Shown here piece after piece: positions 11,153 to 23,100 of a stretch of DNA of 64,000 bases. The stretch's first letter is position 1. The number at the start of each line of letters is the position of its first letter. This DNA comes from Amorphophallus konjac (Eukaryota > Streptophyta > Magnoliopsida > Alismatales > Araceae): the NCBI GenBank assembly GCA_022559845.1, contig CM040121.1, forward strand, positions 572,496,140 through 572,560,139, given 5' to 3'. The notes below the pieces were generated by a model. It did not search any database. It was given only the letters and a program-made list of their open reading frames with translations, and was not told the DNA's origin. The position numbers and the translations under genes were made by a program.

Positions 11153-14100
11153 GTGGGTTCTTCTGCCTCTTTCCCTATCTGGCTAGGGTTTTATTGTAAG
11201 ATTTGAAAGCTGTCTAATTTTAGGAGAAAAGCCATGTCTTCTATGCTTGTTTGAATAATGAAACTAAAGCCAAAACTCCATTTCTAACTGCATCCTGACT
11301 CCTCATTTTCCTCATGCTTTTTTTTCTTGTTCTGTACTTTCCAAAGGTTTAACCGTGGCTCCTATATTGCTGCTCAAGTAGCAAGCTTCCTTTCATCATT
11401 TTCTTTGTTTTTTGTCCATGGTTATCTTTAGTTGTGAGACAGTTGACGCTTTGCTGATTTCCAGGTTCTGATCTCTGGACGAGAAGAGACAGAGGCAGCA
11501 ATATCCCCAGCAATGGATGCTGCTTTAAGAGTCTTTAAACGTGTAAATGGAATTTCTGAGGGTGAAGGTGGTACACTTTCAGTACCTGCTGGCACTACAA
11601 TTTGTTCAGTCCGGTTATTGGTGGCATCATCACAAGCTATTAGTTTAATTGGGAAGGGGGGCACACTGATTAAGTCAATACAGGAAGGTAGTGGTGCCAC
11701 TATAAGGGTTCTATCTGGAGGTATTGTTACCTTAACTACAGTATATTGAAGTTTAATGAATAATTATTTGCATAAGAAAAAAATAATATTTTAATTTCAG
11801 TAATTGTTAGAGACTCCTGATAATTGATATGTGTTATCTTTTTGTATTAACAATAATTAATAACTCTAAAATGTACAAGAAAGTTGATAGTCATTATGAC
11901 TAAATGTAACTGATTTATATAATTACAGTTTGACCTTGAGATACAATGCCTTCATCTAGTTCTAGAGCCTCACCTATTCCACCCTGAAGTTTTAATTCCA
12001 TTGTGAATATGTTAGCAAGAAGCAATTTTATTCACTGTGTATGGTAGCCATGAAAGCTAACTTCTGTAAGTATAAAGAAATGCTTCAGTTTATGTAGGAC
12101 TCCTATTAATCAGTTAATTTATAGAAGAGAATCAGAGATAACTACTCGTTATTTTCTTCATTTGTGAAGAAAAAGATGAGCATAATGTAGTATGTCTTAA
12201 TTTGAAGCTGCATTGAATCCAACATTGAATTTTGAGGGACCAAAGGAATATTGCTCAGGTCATGTGGGTCAGAAATCATGAAATTTCATTTCTAATCAAG
12301 AATATTGCTAGTCAAAGACAAATATTATGGTTTTGGCTTATTCTTTGTCCAAGGCTCTTGAGTGATTCCAGAGCAGATGTGTTGGAACTCAAAGCAGAAA
12401 GCTAGTGGAAAAATGAGAATTCACGTGCATTGATATGCTATATTACTAGTAGAACTAATACAACAATTATAGGTTACAGAAAATATTTTGCAAATTACAT
12501 GTAATAATATGTGAATGAAAAAGATTTTATACTGGATGGATTCTTTTCACAAAGACCATAAATGAATTGAAATAAGTAGGCTTTTGAGGTATTTCTCCTT
12601 AAACATCCATTGTAAAATTTTAATTCTTAAAGGATGCTGTATGAATTTTTAGTTTAACAACACTACTAGGTACCGACCATTGGGATATCACAAGTCTCCT
12701 CTGGTAGGCTCCACATGTGCATGAGTCTAGATTCTTGGGTTATAATTATTCTTAGCATTGTTTGAGGAGTGCAGGGTATTTCCTTTTATTATCAATATAG
12801 ATGGCCAAGCACTGCTTTTCTTAAGGCGTATTTAATGCATGGTACTTATAGGGTGTTTGAGAGCATTTTTTTTAGAAACTATTTCTCTCTAAAAAATAGT
12901 TTATGTTGATTTTTAATTTAATTTTTAAAATTGATAAAAATCAGTGTAAGATGTTTGGCAAAAATGACATAAATTTTAAAAATGAATGTAGACTGTTTGG
13001 GAGGGGGTACTGCGGGGGAGGGGAGAGGGGCCGCAGGGGACGGGAGGGCCGCTTGCGGAGGAAGGAGCCGCAGGGGAGGGAGGCCACGGAGGCGCGGGGG
13101 AGGGAAGCCGCAGGGGGGTGGGCGCCACCGCCGCTTGCCTGGGCGCGTCCGAGCCCTCCTCGACCACCATCGCCAGTGCCGCCGCGGGTGTGAGCGCGGC
13201 CATGGCCGTCTAGGCCGTGTGGACGCCCGTCGCTGTCCGCCGTGTGCGTCCGCTCCACCACCCCCGACACATGCCGGCATGGAGAGAGAAGGGAGGGGGG
13301 CCGCAGGGGGGAGGGGAGCATGCCGGCGGCGGGGGAGGGGGGAGGGGGGGCGCAGGCAGCAGGGGATAGGGGGGAGCCGCAGGGGGGAGGGGAGCAGGCC
13401 GGCGGCGGGGGAGGGGGGGCGCAGGGTATGGGGGGGGCGGGGGAGGGGGGGGGGGAGGGGGGCCGCACGGGGGAGGGGAGAAGGGGAGGGAGGACACTGC
13501 GGGGGAGAGGGGGGGAGGGGACGCCGGAGAGGGGGGCCGCGTAGGGAAGGGGAGGAGCCGGCGGGAGGGGGAGGGAAGGGGGAGACGCGGGGGAGGGGAG
13601 GGGAGGGGGGTCGCGAGTGAGAGGGAGGGGGAAGTCACGAGGAGTCGTGAGTGTTTTAAAAAAAAATGATCCATACTTGTTTTTTTTTCGAGAAAGATTT
13701 ACACAGGATGAGATTCTCTCCCTAAAATTTAGGAGAGGAATACCAAACGAGATTAATTGAGTTATCTCTCTTTTTTTTTAATTTTGAGAGAGAAAGAAGG
13801 GAAAAAAATGCAACCAAACACCCCATTATATGCGATATATTTGAGGGGGAAAATAAGTTTATGGCTCATTTGAGAACTTCATAAAAGGCAGTTTTATGTT
13901 GCCATTGGACTATATTTTTTGTTTGGCTTGCCTGTTAGTGTTAAGACATGAAATTTCAGCTAGAAACATCCATTATTTGAACTTGAATGGCTTGTCAAAG
14001 AAGCTAATAACTGGTGGTTTTCAGTGAACACCTTTAGTTTGGCATTTTTCTTGGTTTAGGAGTCTTTTCCTATCATTATTAACATATTTTGGATAAGGCA

Positions 14101-17100
14101 TTTGTTTCCTTCGTAAACTGCAAGGTATTTCTAATTTTTACCTTCTTGTAAGGTAAAACTATTTTTAGTGCAGAGTTTTCTGGTCTCCCTGGGGGTGAGG
14201 GCTGATCCTTGGGTTATTTCTTGGTCATAGCCTTATAGGCTCGACAAGATTTGTATGAGTGATAGGCTTTTAATGTGTTGGGGTGTGATCACACCATGGA
14301 ATGGGGATAATTGCACTCTCTTGGCATAAACATTTTCTCATGGTTATGGCTGCACATGGAACATGTTACTATTGGAAATTTGGTACCTCCTTAAGTGATA
14401 AACCAACTCACATTATCATTACACTTTTTGAGTTGGTGAACTATCTTCTAGATGCCATACATCTGTGGTGGAGAGCATTATTTATGCAGAAATGTTCATC
14501 ATGTAGCAAGCTAAAATATGACCATCGCATAGTTCAATAGTAGCACATAAGTTGATATATTCCATTTTATTTGGAATGGTTTTATCAATGAGCAGATTTC
14601 TACAATGTCTTGACATGCTACTATTTTCCTTTTCTTTTGTTACATGAGGAGTTTTTTATGCCTTCATTCTCATATCTTAGTGACTTAGATATAATCCGAC
14701 AAAGGTATGGTTGCAAAGATATTTTGAATTGTTTGTCTTTTTGGTTCTATCTTCATTCCTTCATCAATTTTATAATGCTAACTAATAGGGATTGTTGATT
14801 TTGTTGTTGATTCTCTCAAAAAGTTTTATCAATATATTGCTAGATCCATGGTTAGCCATGTATTTCACTTTCAAAAAAAATGGTTGGCCATGTATTTAGT
14901 TCTTTATTTTTCTTGTTTTTGGTTTTTTTTTTCTTCGGCTATTTTAAATTGCTGTATTTACATGCACTTCTGCTGATCTAATAGGGTTACATTTTTTTCT
15001 CAAAAGCCGTTTGCTTCTTGCTTCATGGAGTATTGCCTCTTGCATATGAATTTTATGGTGCTTTTATTTGGTTTATTTATTTGCCTCTATCACAATCTGG
15101 TGCCTATTTAACCGTGTATGACACATAAGGATTGTAGTGTGCTAGTGTGTTAAAAGGATATTTTTGGTCAACAAAATGTTGACCTTTCCTCGAAGAGAGT
15201 ATTTTGATCAATATTCCAATGGCGCTGATCATCACTTATCTACTCATATTTGCATGCAAAAGGGTATATAGAAAAAGTATTCTTGCAATACTGGAGTTAG
15301 GGGTGTCTTACATGCTTCTGTACTTTATGTCCTTCATGATGTACTATTTTAAAAGAAAAACGTCTACTGCAATGAAAATTATTCAGTCAAATCCAACATT
15401 GTACAAAATTCAGTTAGAATGTTTAAAATTTGAAAAAGAAAAGACCATGTCGTCATTGATGCTCCATCTAACTGCTGGTGCTATCCACCTAGGCAGGAAG
15501 AGGGCCTGCCGTCTGTTCCTACCTAGGCATTTTTAAAACAATGGATGGCATCATGTTGACATCCCTTCATTCTTCTTGTCAAATACTTTTTAGGATCTTA
15601 AATTTCAGCTGACCTCAGATCTATGAAATATGGCTTTGAGTGATCGATTGAGTTTAGCTTGTCTTTGAATTTGTTTTGGTCTTAGGATGCTTTAAATATA
15701 ATGCCTACTGCTGGCTTTCTTGTTCGTAAGTTGTAGTGGACTATACATTTCAGATGCTGAAATAATTGTTTTCTGTTTGACCTGTTGCCAGAGGATCTGC
15801 CATTCTATGCAACAGCAGATGAAAGAATTATAGAGATACAGGGTCATCCTTTGAAGGTTCTTAAAGCACTAGAAGGAGTGGTTGGTCATCTACGCAAGTT
15901 TCTCATTGATCATAGTGTTCTTCCTTTGTTTGAAAAGAGTGTAAGTCAGTTTGACTTTGTGCTCCTTTTTTTGGGCTATTTTTTCTCCCTGGGAATGTTA
16001 TGAAATGAGGCTTGTTACACCACATGTTTCAGCATAGCTCAACTGCAACTTCAGTTCCTCAAGAGCGTGCTGTGGATGTCTGGGCTGAGAAGACACCATC
16101 CTTGATGCCAACATCTCAAAGTGGAATTGGCAGTGATTATCCACTTCCACTGAAGCGGGATTCTTTATTCCTTGATCGTGAAGCACAACTTGATTCTCGA
16201 ATCCAACACTCAGGACTGTCATTATATGGACAAGATCCTGCAATTTCTGGGTTAGGTTCTTCGGGTCTGGGGCGAACATCTGGTGCTTTTATTACTCAGG
16301 TCTGTCTTTTTTTTTCTTTCTTCATATTTTATTATATAACTATAATATGACATTAAGCCCAGAGTTATAGAATTTTCTGTTCATTGTTTTTTCTGCTGAG
16401 ATACATTCTGCGTAGAACTCCCTTCAGGACTGTGGTGTAATTTGTCTAAACATCCCTAGCATATATCTGGTCAAGTTTATGATCAAATCTGTCTGCACCA
16501 TGTTTCAATCTTCAATGTCTATAAATAACTTATTTTCCCTGATCTCATATTTTGTGTAGATGTCGGTGTCAACTATTGTGCTACTGTGACCAAATGATGT
16601 CTTTGGCTCCCATTTCAGTTGTTGATTCATATGGTGCTTTGGTGTATGGCGTTTTCGTGTTTCAATTGTCTTGCCTCTCTTTTCACTTGAATAATTGCCT
16701 TATGAGATGAAGATGTGATGGCAGTTGTTTAGATGAATGGATATTTAAACAAAGTATATACACAATTTCCTAATTTGCTCTGTTTATAAAACCAATGTTA
16801 ACTCGAATATCTGTTTAACATCCATTGGATATTAGATCTAGATAGTTATCCAATTAATCCAAAATAGAGGTGGATACTATCTAGATCCATTTGCAGCGAT
16901 ACCCGCTAGCACAAAAGAAGAGGGATAGGGCCAACTAGATCGGCATATTCAATGAGGGGCATGCATATACACACTTCCGCATACACATGCACACATGCAC
17001 ATGTTTTTTGAAAGTGGTTGGTACCACAAATTATATTAAAGGTAAAAGTAGGGATATACACGTACAATCTATGAGCTCTCAAAAAATCCCTATACAAAAT

Positions 17101-20100
17101 CCCCACACCAAGATGGTGTGGTACCCATCATCCCCCCCAACAAAATCAAAAAGGAAGAGTTTTGTGAGTTCGCATTACATAGAGTCAGCCCAATCTCTCA
17201 CACTACAAAACAAGAGGCAATTCTGCCCACATCTCTAGCTTCCCTCCTGAAAATCATGTTGTTTCTCTCTCACCATATGGCCCAGAGGATTGCATGGAGG
17301 ATGAGCCACCAAATATGATGATTACCCTTCAGCTGCCAACGCCGATGCCATAGCCGGATGAGGAGATGCACACTATTCTGAATCACCCCGACACCTGGGA
17401 AATTGGCCAACACACTAGTCCTTAACTTATGGGAGGAGGCGCATCCTGCAAAGAGGTGATCCGGGGACTTCATCAACCCCGCAGAAAACACACATCCTAG
17501 GAATGTCTGTCATGAAAGAGGCCAGCCTGTCACAAGTAGGTAGCCCACCGTCATTGATCCTCCATATCAGCACTTTCACCTTTAGTGGGCTTCTAGGCTT
17601 CCAAATGTGTGGTGTCAAATCGTCTCATGTGTACCTATTAATGCAAGCATCATATAGTTAGGCTACTGATGCTTTAAATGCTAAGTTAGAGCGTTGGAGA
17701 TTTGACTTAGAGTCTAAAAGTTTTAAAATTAGTAGGAGTAAGTCAGAGTTTATGCATTGTAATTTTAGTAATGAGAGAGTGGTACAGGAAGACATAGTTC
17801 TAATTGATTGGCATAACATTCCGAAGAGTAGTAGCTTTCGATACTTAGGGTCTATCATACAAGAGAATGGGCAGATTTATGACGACGTTACACATAGGAT
17901 TAAGGCAGGCTGGTTAAGATAGAGAAACGCATCAGGAGTTCTCTGTGATCGTCGTATGCATGTGAAACTCAAAGGGAGGTTTTATAGAACAGCTGTGAGA
18001 CTTGCTTTGTTATATGGTACCGAATGTTGGGCAATACGAAAGGAACACATTCACAAAATGTGTGTAGCAGAGATGAGGATGTTGAGATGGATGTGTGGTA
18101 AGACTAAGAAAGAGAAGATTAAGAATGAGCGCATCCGTAAGGACTTAGGGATAGCCCAAATTGATAGCAAAATGAGAGAAAATAGACTCACGTGGTTTGG
18201 TCATGTTCTTCGTCGTCCTAACTCAGCGCCGGTTAAAAAATGTGACCGAATCTTAGTGGATGTTAGTAAAAGAGCTTGGGGAAATCCTAAAATGAGATGG
18301 TGCGATGTTATTAGGAAGGACATTAGCTTCTTGGGTTATGAATATAGCACTTGATAGAAATCTTTGGCGGAACATGATTCATGGAGCCGACCCCAAATAA
18401 TTGGGATAAGGTTCTGATGATGATAATATAGTTAGGCTGCATTTAGAAAGATTTTTGGGGAGGGATTATGGCCTTGAAATCCCCACCCCCCATAAAGTAT
18501 TTCCAAATGCAACCATGTCCCATCAGATTTTAGAGAAGTGAGATTTTAGTGGGTAGTGAGAGAGGGAGAAAAAAGGTGAGAACTCAAAATCCTTAAAAGC
18601 TACCCAAAAGGTGCTTCTCTTTCTAGGGGTTTTTGAAAAAATCCACATCCAACAATCCCTTCCAAATGCAGCTTTAGTCTATTAGCCTCACTTTGGTAGG
18701 GAGTTTGGGTTAAGTTAAGTTACTTAGGTTAGTCCAGGATTAGCCTATTTTTGATTTGATAGCAAGAGTATTAACCCAGAAGTAAGTAGGTGGATTAACT
18801 TAGTTTCAATCTATTGTGATTTGGTAGGTAGTGGGTTAACCCAATAATATTTATAAGTAAAATATCATATTTATCTCTCATTTTGTAATTTTAAATATCT
18901 CTCTCATTCTCTCTCCCCTCCCCTCTCTCTCACGTCACTCTCTCTCTCTCCATGCTACACTCATTAGTTATCATTTTCATGAATTTTTATCATTTTTAGA
19001 ATTTTTTATTATTATAGCATTAAATTTATTAATTATTTTTTATGATTTTTATCAGTATTATAATTATTTTATTATTATACTATTATATTAATTAATTATT
19101 ATTATTTTTAGAGAGAGAGTATTGATTATGGGTGTGAGAGAGAGAGGGTGCATTTATTGAGCATTGATTGTTGTGTTAACTCACCTTAACCCACCTCTGG
19201 AGGTGGATTTCGAAGTCTAGGGTTACTCCGGGTTTAATACTCATCCTCCAGGTTTAGTCCATGTTTAAGTATCAAAGCAATTTGGACTTCAAAAAGAGTT
19301 AATCTTAGATTAAATGATGACTAACCCAGGTTTAACCATATATCAAAGCGAGGCTTAAGAATAACCTTACAGTCTTTACTGTTTGATTGCCCCCTATTTT
19401 TTCCAGAATTAGCTCTTCTACATAAGTTAGACCCTTCCTACTTACTAATTATTGTTCGTCAAGATGTGGCCAACAAATGTGATGTTGGCATCAGGTTGGT
19501 AGCCAGCTGGAAGATTACGTCCAATGCTTTAGATGGACGAGATTAGGGCTTTTCCAAGGGGGGAAGCTAAGATCTTATGTGAAGGGAAAGTTAATGATTG
19601 AGTTTTCGGTCTCATTCTTCACATACCCCTGTCTGCATTTACTAGTTCAAATAATTAATGCATAAACCCAGCATGTCTATTAGCATCACCATCTGTTAAC
19701 ACCTCATCATTTAGGATTTGTGTCATGAACAGAAGTTCAACCTTTGTGAGGTATGTCTGCCTTGAGCTAAGTCCACATGATTTTGTCTGTAAAAGGCATC
19801 TCATAAGTTATGAATCCAAGTCCTACATGTATAGCCCAGTAACTTTTTCTCACTTTCCGATATGGGACTAATCCAGTTCATTCTTGCCCCAGCCCCCATC
19901 CACGGCGATGGCTCCATGCCGTGGCGACTCCATTTCGATATGTTTTACACTCTGCGTGTGGGTAGCCCTTTCTTATGGGCAGCCCTTTACTCTTGCACGA
20001 TTCATGACTGGGTCACTATAGGCCCACCAGTTTCTACATGGTTCATCTTGAACCAACTCCCATTGTACTGTGTGGTTCCTACTTTGATATCACAATGTCA

Positions 20101-23100
20101 CGACCTGATCCACCCTTGTGAGGTATTGTCTGCTTTGGGCCAAGTCTGCATAGTTTTGTCTCCAAAAGGCGCCTCACTAATAAAGATGAAAAATTGGGCT
20201 ATTATATATAGATACTCTGACTATGTCACTAGGTGGGAAATAAGGGACAACACCCTTATAGGGTGTTTGGTTGCTCTTTTTTCCCTCTCTTTTCTCACAA
20301 ATTTAAAAATAAGAATAGGGAACCCACTTAGACGTGTTTGGTAACCTCTCCCTTAATTTTTAGGACGAAGTTTCACCCTAGTTCCCTCAAAATAAAAACA
20401 AGGGTCGACCAATTTTTTTTTAAAAGAAGATCTCGCGACCCTCCCCTCTCTCTCCCCGGTGCTCTCTCGGCGCTCCCTCCCTCTCCCTCTCCCTCTCTAC
20501 CAGCCCCCCCTCTCGGCGGCGCTCGGCCCCCCTCTCTCTCCTCTCCCAACGGTTCCTCCCCCTCTCTCTCTCCAGGCCCCTCCCCCTCCCGGCACTCCCT
20601 CCCTCTCCCGGCGCTCTCTCTCTCGGCGGACGAGGGAGACGACATAGGGTGGAGGTGAAGGGAGGCAGCCGCGAACAGGGAAAAAAGAGAGAGCAGAGGG
20701 CGAAGGGGAGTAGGCCGTGGGAGAGGAGGAGAAGGAGAGGGTGTGAAGGGGAGACGGTCGACGGTCGTGGACGACGTAGGAGGGGACGTGGCGGTGGCGG
20801 ACGAGAGAGGCGGTGGCGAGACAGAGCCGCCGGACGGAGGAGGAGGTGACAGAAGCGGCTGGATGCGGCGGCCTTTCTTCTCCATTCTTTCCTCCCCCCC
20901 CTCCGCCTGGATGCATCCTCCCATGGCTGCCTCCTCCTGAAGCGGCGGCCGGCCTCCGAAGCTAGCCAGCGAGCCGACGGACCCCTCCCCCTCCGGCTAC
21001 GGAGATGGCCATCGTGGAGTGCTGCCTGGGCCCCGGCGAACCCGGCAGATCCAGTTCGCCGCCCGCAACTGCAAGCTCACCTCCCTCTGCCTCTTCCGCA
21101 CCGTCGTCGTCCTCCGCGATACCCTCGGCGCCGCCAAGTTCGGCACCCCAGGACAGGACTTCGACGAGATTCGCAGCCGCCTCCAGTCCCGCCGTTTCTC
21201 CCTCCCTCACCACGCCTTTGTCGAGGATGACTCCTCCGGCAGCAAGCTCCATGGGTCCGCCGCCGCCGCCGCCGACAATGACAACCCCTCCGGATATCAG
21301 CACCTGGAGAGGAGGTGCTTGGGGATGCCCATGAGGAGGCTCGAGCTGAGGAGGCTCTGGAGAGTGCCGCGGGGCACCAGAGACATCTCAGAGTCATGAA
21401 GCTGTGGAGCTCTCTGCCCGTGCTTGATGGGGAGGAGGAGCACAAAGCAAAAACGACGAAGCTGACTCCACTGTCCAGGATACCCATGGCGAGCTCCGCC
21501 AAGTCCCCCCTGTCGAGGTGTCCTCATGACCGGTGCAATATTGCATTTGAATGGTTCATGTCGACTTAATAAAAGAAAAAAATTATCTACCAAACAGGTA
21601 TATACAATTTTTTAAAATTATGTATTTTTTACCAAACAAGTAGTGAACAGTTTACATCACTTTCAAAAATTAAGTAAAAAACTGACATGGCATAAATTCC
21701 GAGAGAGAAATAGTTTCAAAGAAACAAGTGCTTCCAAACGCCCTATCATAGATAGGTTTGAACTTTCTCCTCCGAGTCTACCACCATCCCAGACTGAAGA
21801 TACTATTGATCATATAGAAGACCATGGACTTCCTTATGTGGATCCAGTATCGCCTGCTGTTGGGGATAATGTTGATCTAGATTTTGAACTTCGTCCTCCA
21901 AATCCAACGGCACCTCCGATTGAAGATAATGTTGATCTACTACATGATCATGGACTTATGTGGATCGAGCACCACCTCTTGTTGGAGATAATGTTGATCC
22001 AGATGGTACTCCTGAACCATTACCGGCTATATATGAAGGTGGTGCTCCGAGCAAGTATCCGTTAGTTTGATGTTTTGATTTTTCAAATAAATGCTGCAGC
22101 TTTTATTATGTTTTTTCTCTTGCTAGTATCAAAATGTTATAGTTATAATGCTATTTAATTTAATCTTTAATGCTTTATAGTTATTCTTATAACTACACAA
22201 CTCACCTTTTTTGTTCTGTTGGGAGGTTAGTGTGGGTCACAATGGCTTTTGTGTAGGGAGTTTTCTGGGCTGTTTGGGCTGAGGGACCACACCATCTTGG
22301 TGCTGGCTGTGTTTGATGTATAAGGTTTTTGGGGATATTTTGTCTACACTTGTACACCCTTTTTACATTTTATACATATGGTGGTACCATCCACCTCAAA
22401 AAAAAAGCAGGTGAGAGCAAGGCCCTGTGGAAGCCTTTACGGGTGTCTCGTTTGCCTATTCTTTAGTCCCGATTCTCCCAATATAATCGGGATGTTGACC
22501 TTCCACAAGAAAAAAACATAGGCCCTGGTATAATTGTAGCATAGGGAAGAGGAGATGAAGAGTTGTCTACGACGCTGTCATTTCTATAAGATTCCAGTTG
22601 ATCCTATCATGGTGTTTGTAAAATTCCAGCCTATCATGTTGTTTTTGGAATCTTACAAAAATGACAGCGCTGCAAACAACTCTTCATCTTCTCTTCTCCA
22701 AGGCATCTCTACCGTGATATCTGGACTTGACGTTTTTTTTCTTCTGGAAGATCAACATGCCGGTTATACTAGGAGAATTGTCACAAATAGGCAAACGAAA
22801 CACCCGTAAAGGCTTCCACAAGGCCTTGTCGTCACTTACTATTTAGAAGAATAACTATAAAACATTAGTGATTAAATTTAATCGTATTATATTTATAACA
22901 TTTAATACTAGCAAGAGAAAAACATAATTAAAGCTGCAACATTGATTTGAAAAATCAAAACATCAAACTAACAGATACTTGTTTGGGGCACCACCTTCAG
23001 AGGCATGGTCCGGAGCACCACTAACACGGAGCGAGACTTGTGATCGCATGATGACACTATTTTCACCGATGACGGTCGGAGTCGTATTGGTGTCATTTTT

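Larger units (their letters stand above)
20188..22612 (+). repeat. left arm of a large inverted repeat (PMD gene tail, + copy)
   Basis: From AAAAATTGGGCTA at 20188 this arm is the inverted counterpart of 22628-27620. It codes the tail of a plant-mobile-domain protein, including repeated FEL-P-rich and EDNVDL...HGL.YVDP units (about 21757-22000). It is interrupted by the TIR element at 20259-21745 and by a LINE tail ending at 22409. The innermost part, 22411-22612, pairs with 22628-22835. Confidence 0.8.

Noticed and set aside
13000..13640. Long open frames on both strands in the G-rich block (up to 212 aa)
   Set aside because: They are Gly/Arg- or Pro-rich translations of a low-complexity G-run in a TIR element; no domain, no start context, and present in several frames at once.
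17116..17320. Small + frames at 16987-17318
   Set aside because: Antisense shadows of the L1 zinc-binding region on the minus strand.
19862..20344. 160-aa + frame as a gene
   Set aside because: It crosses from an unclassified repeat into the inverted-repeat arm and the TIR element at 20259, so it cannot be one original gene; no domain recognised.
20373..20924. 183-aa minus frame in the CT-rich block
   Set aside because: Translation of simple CT/GA repeats within a transposon; not gene-like.
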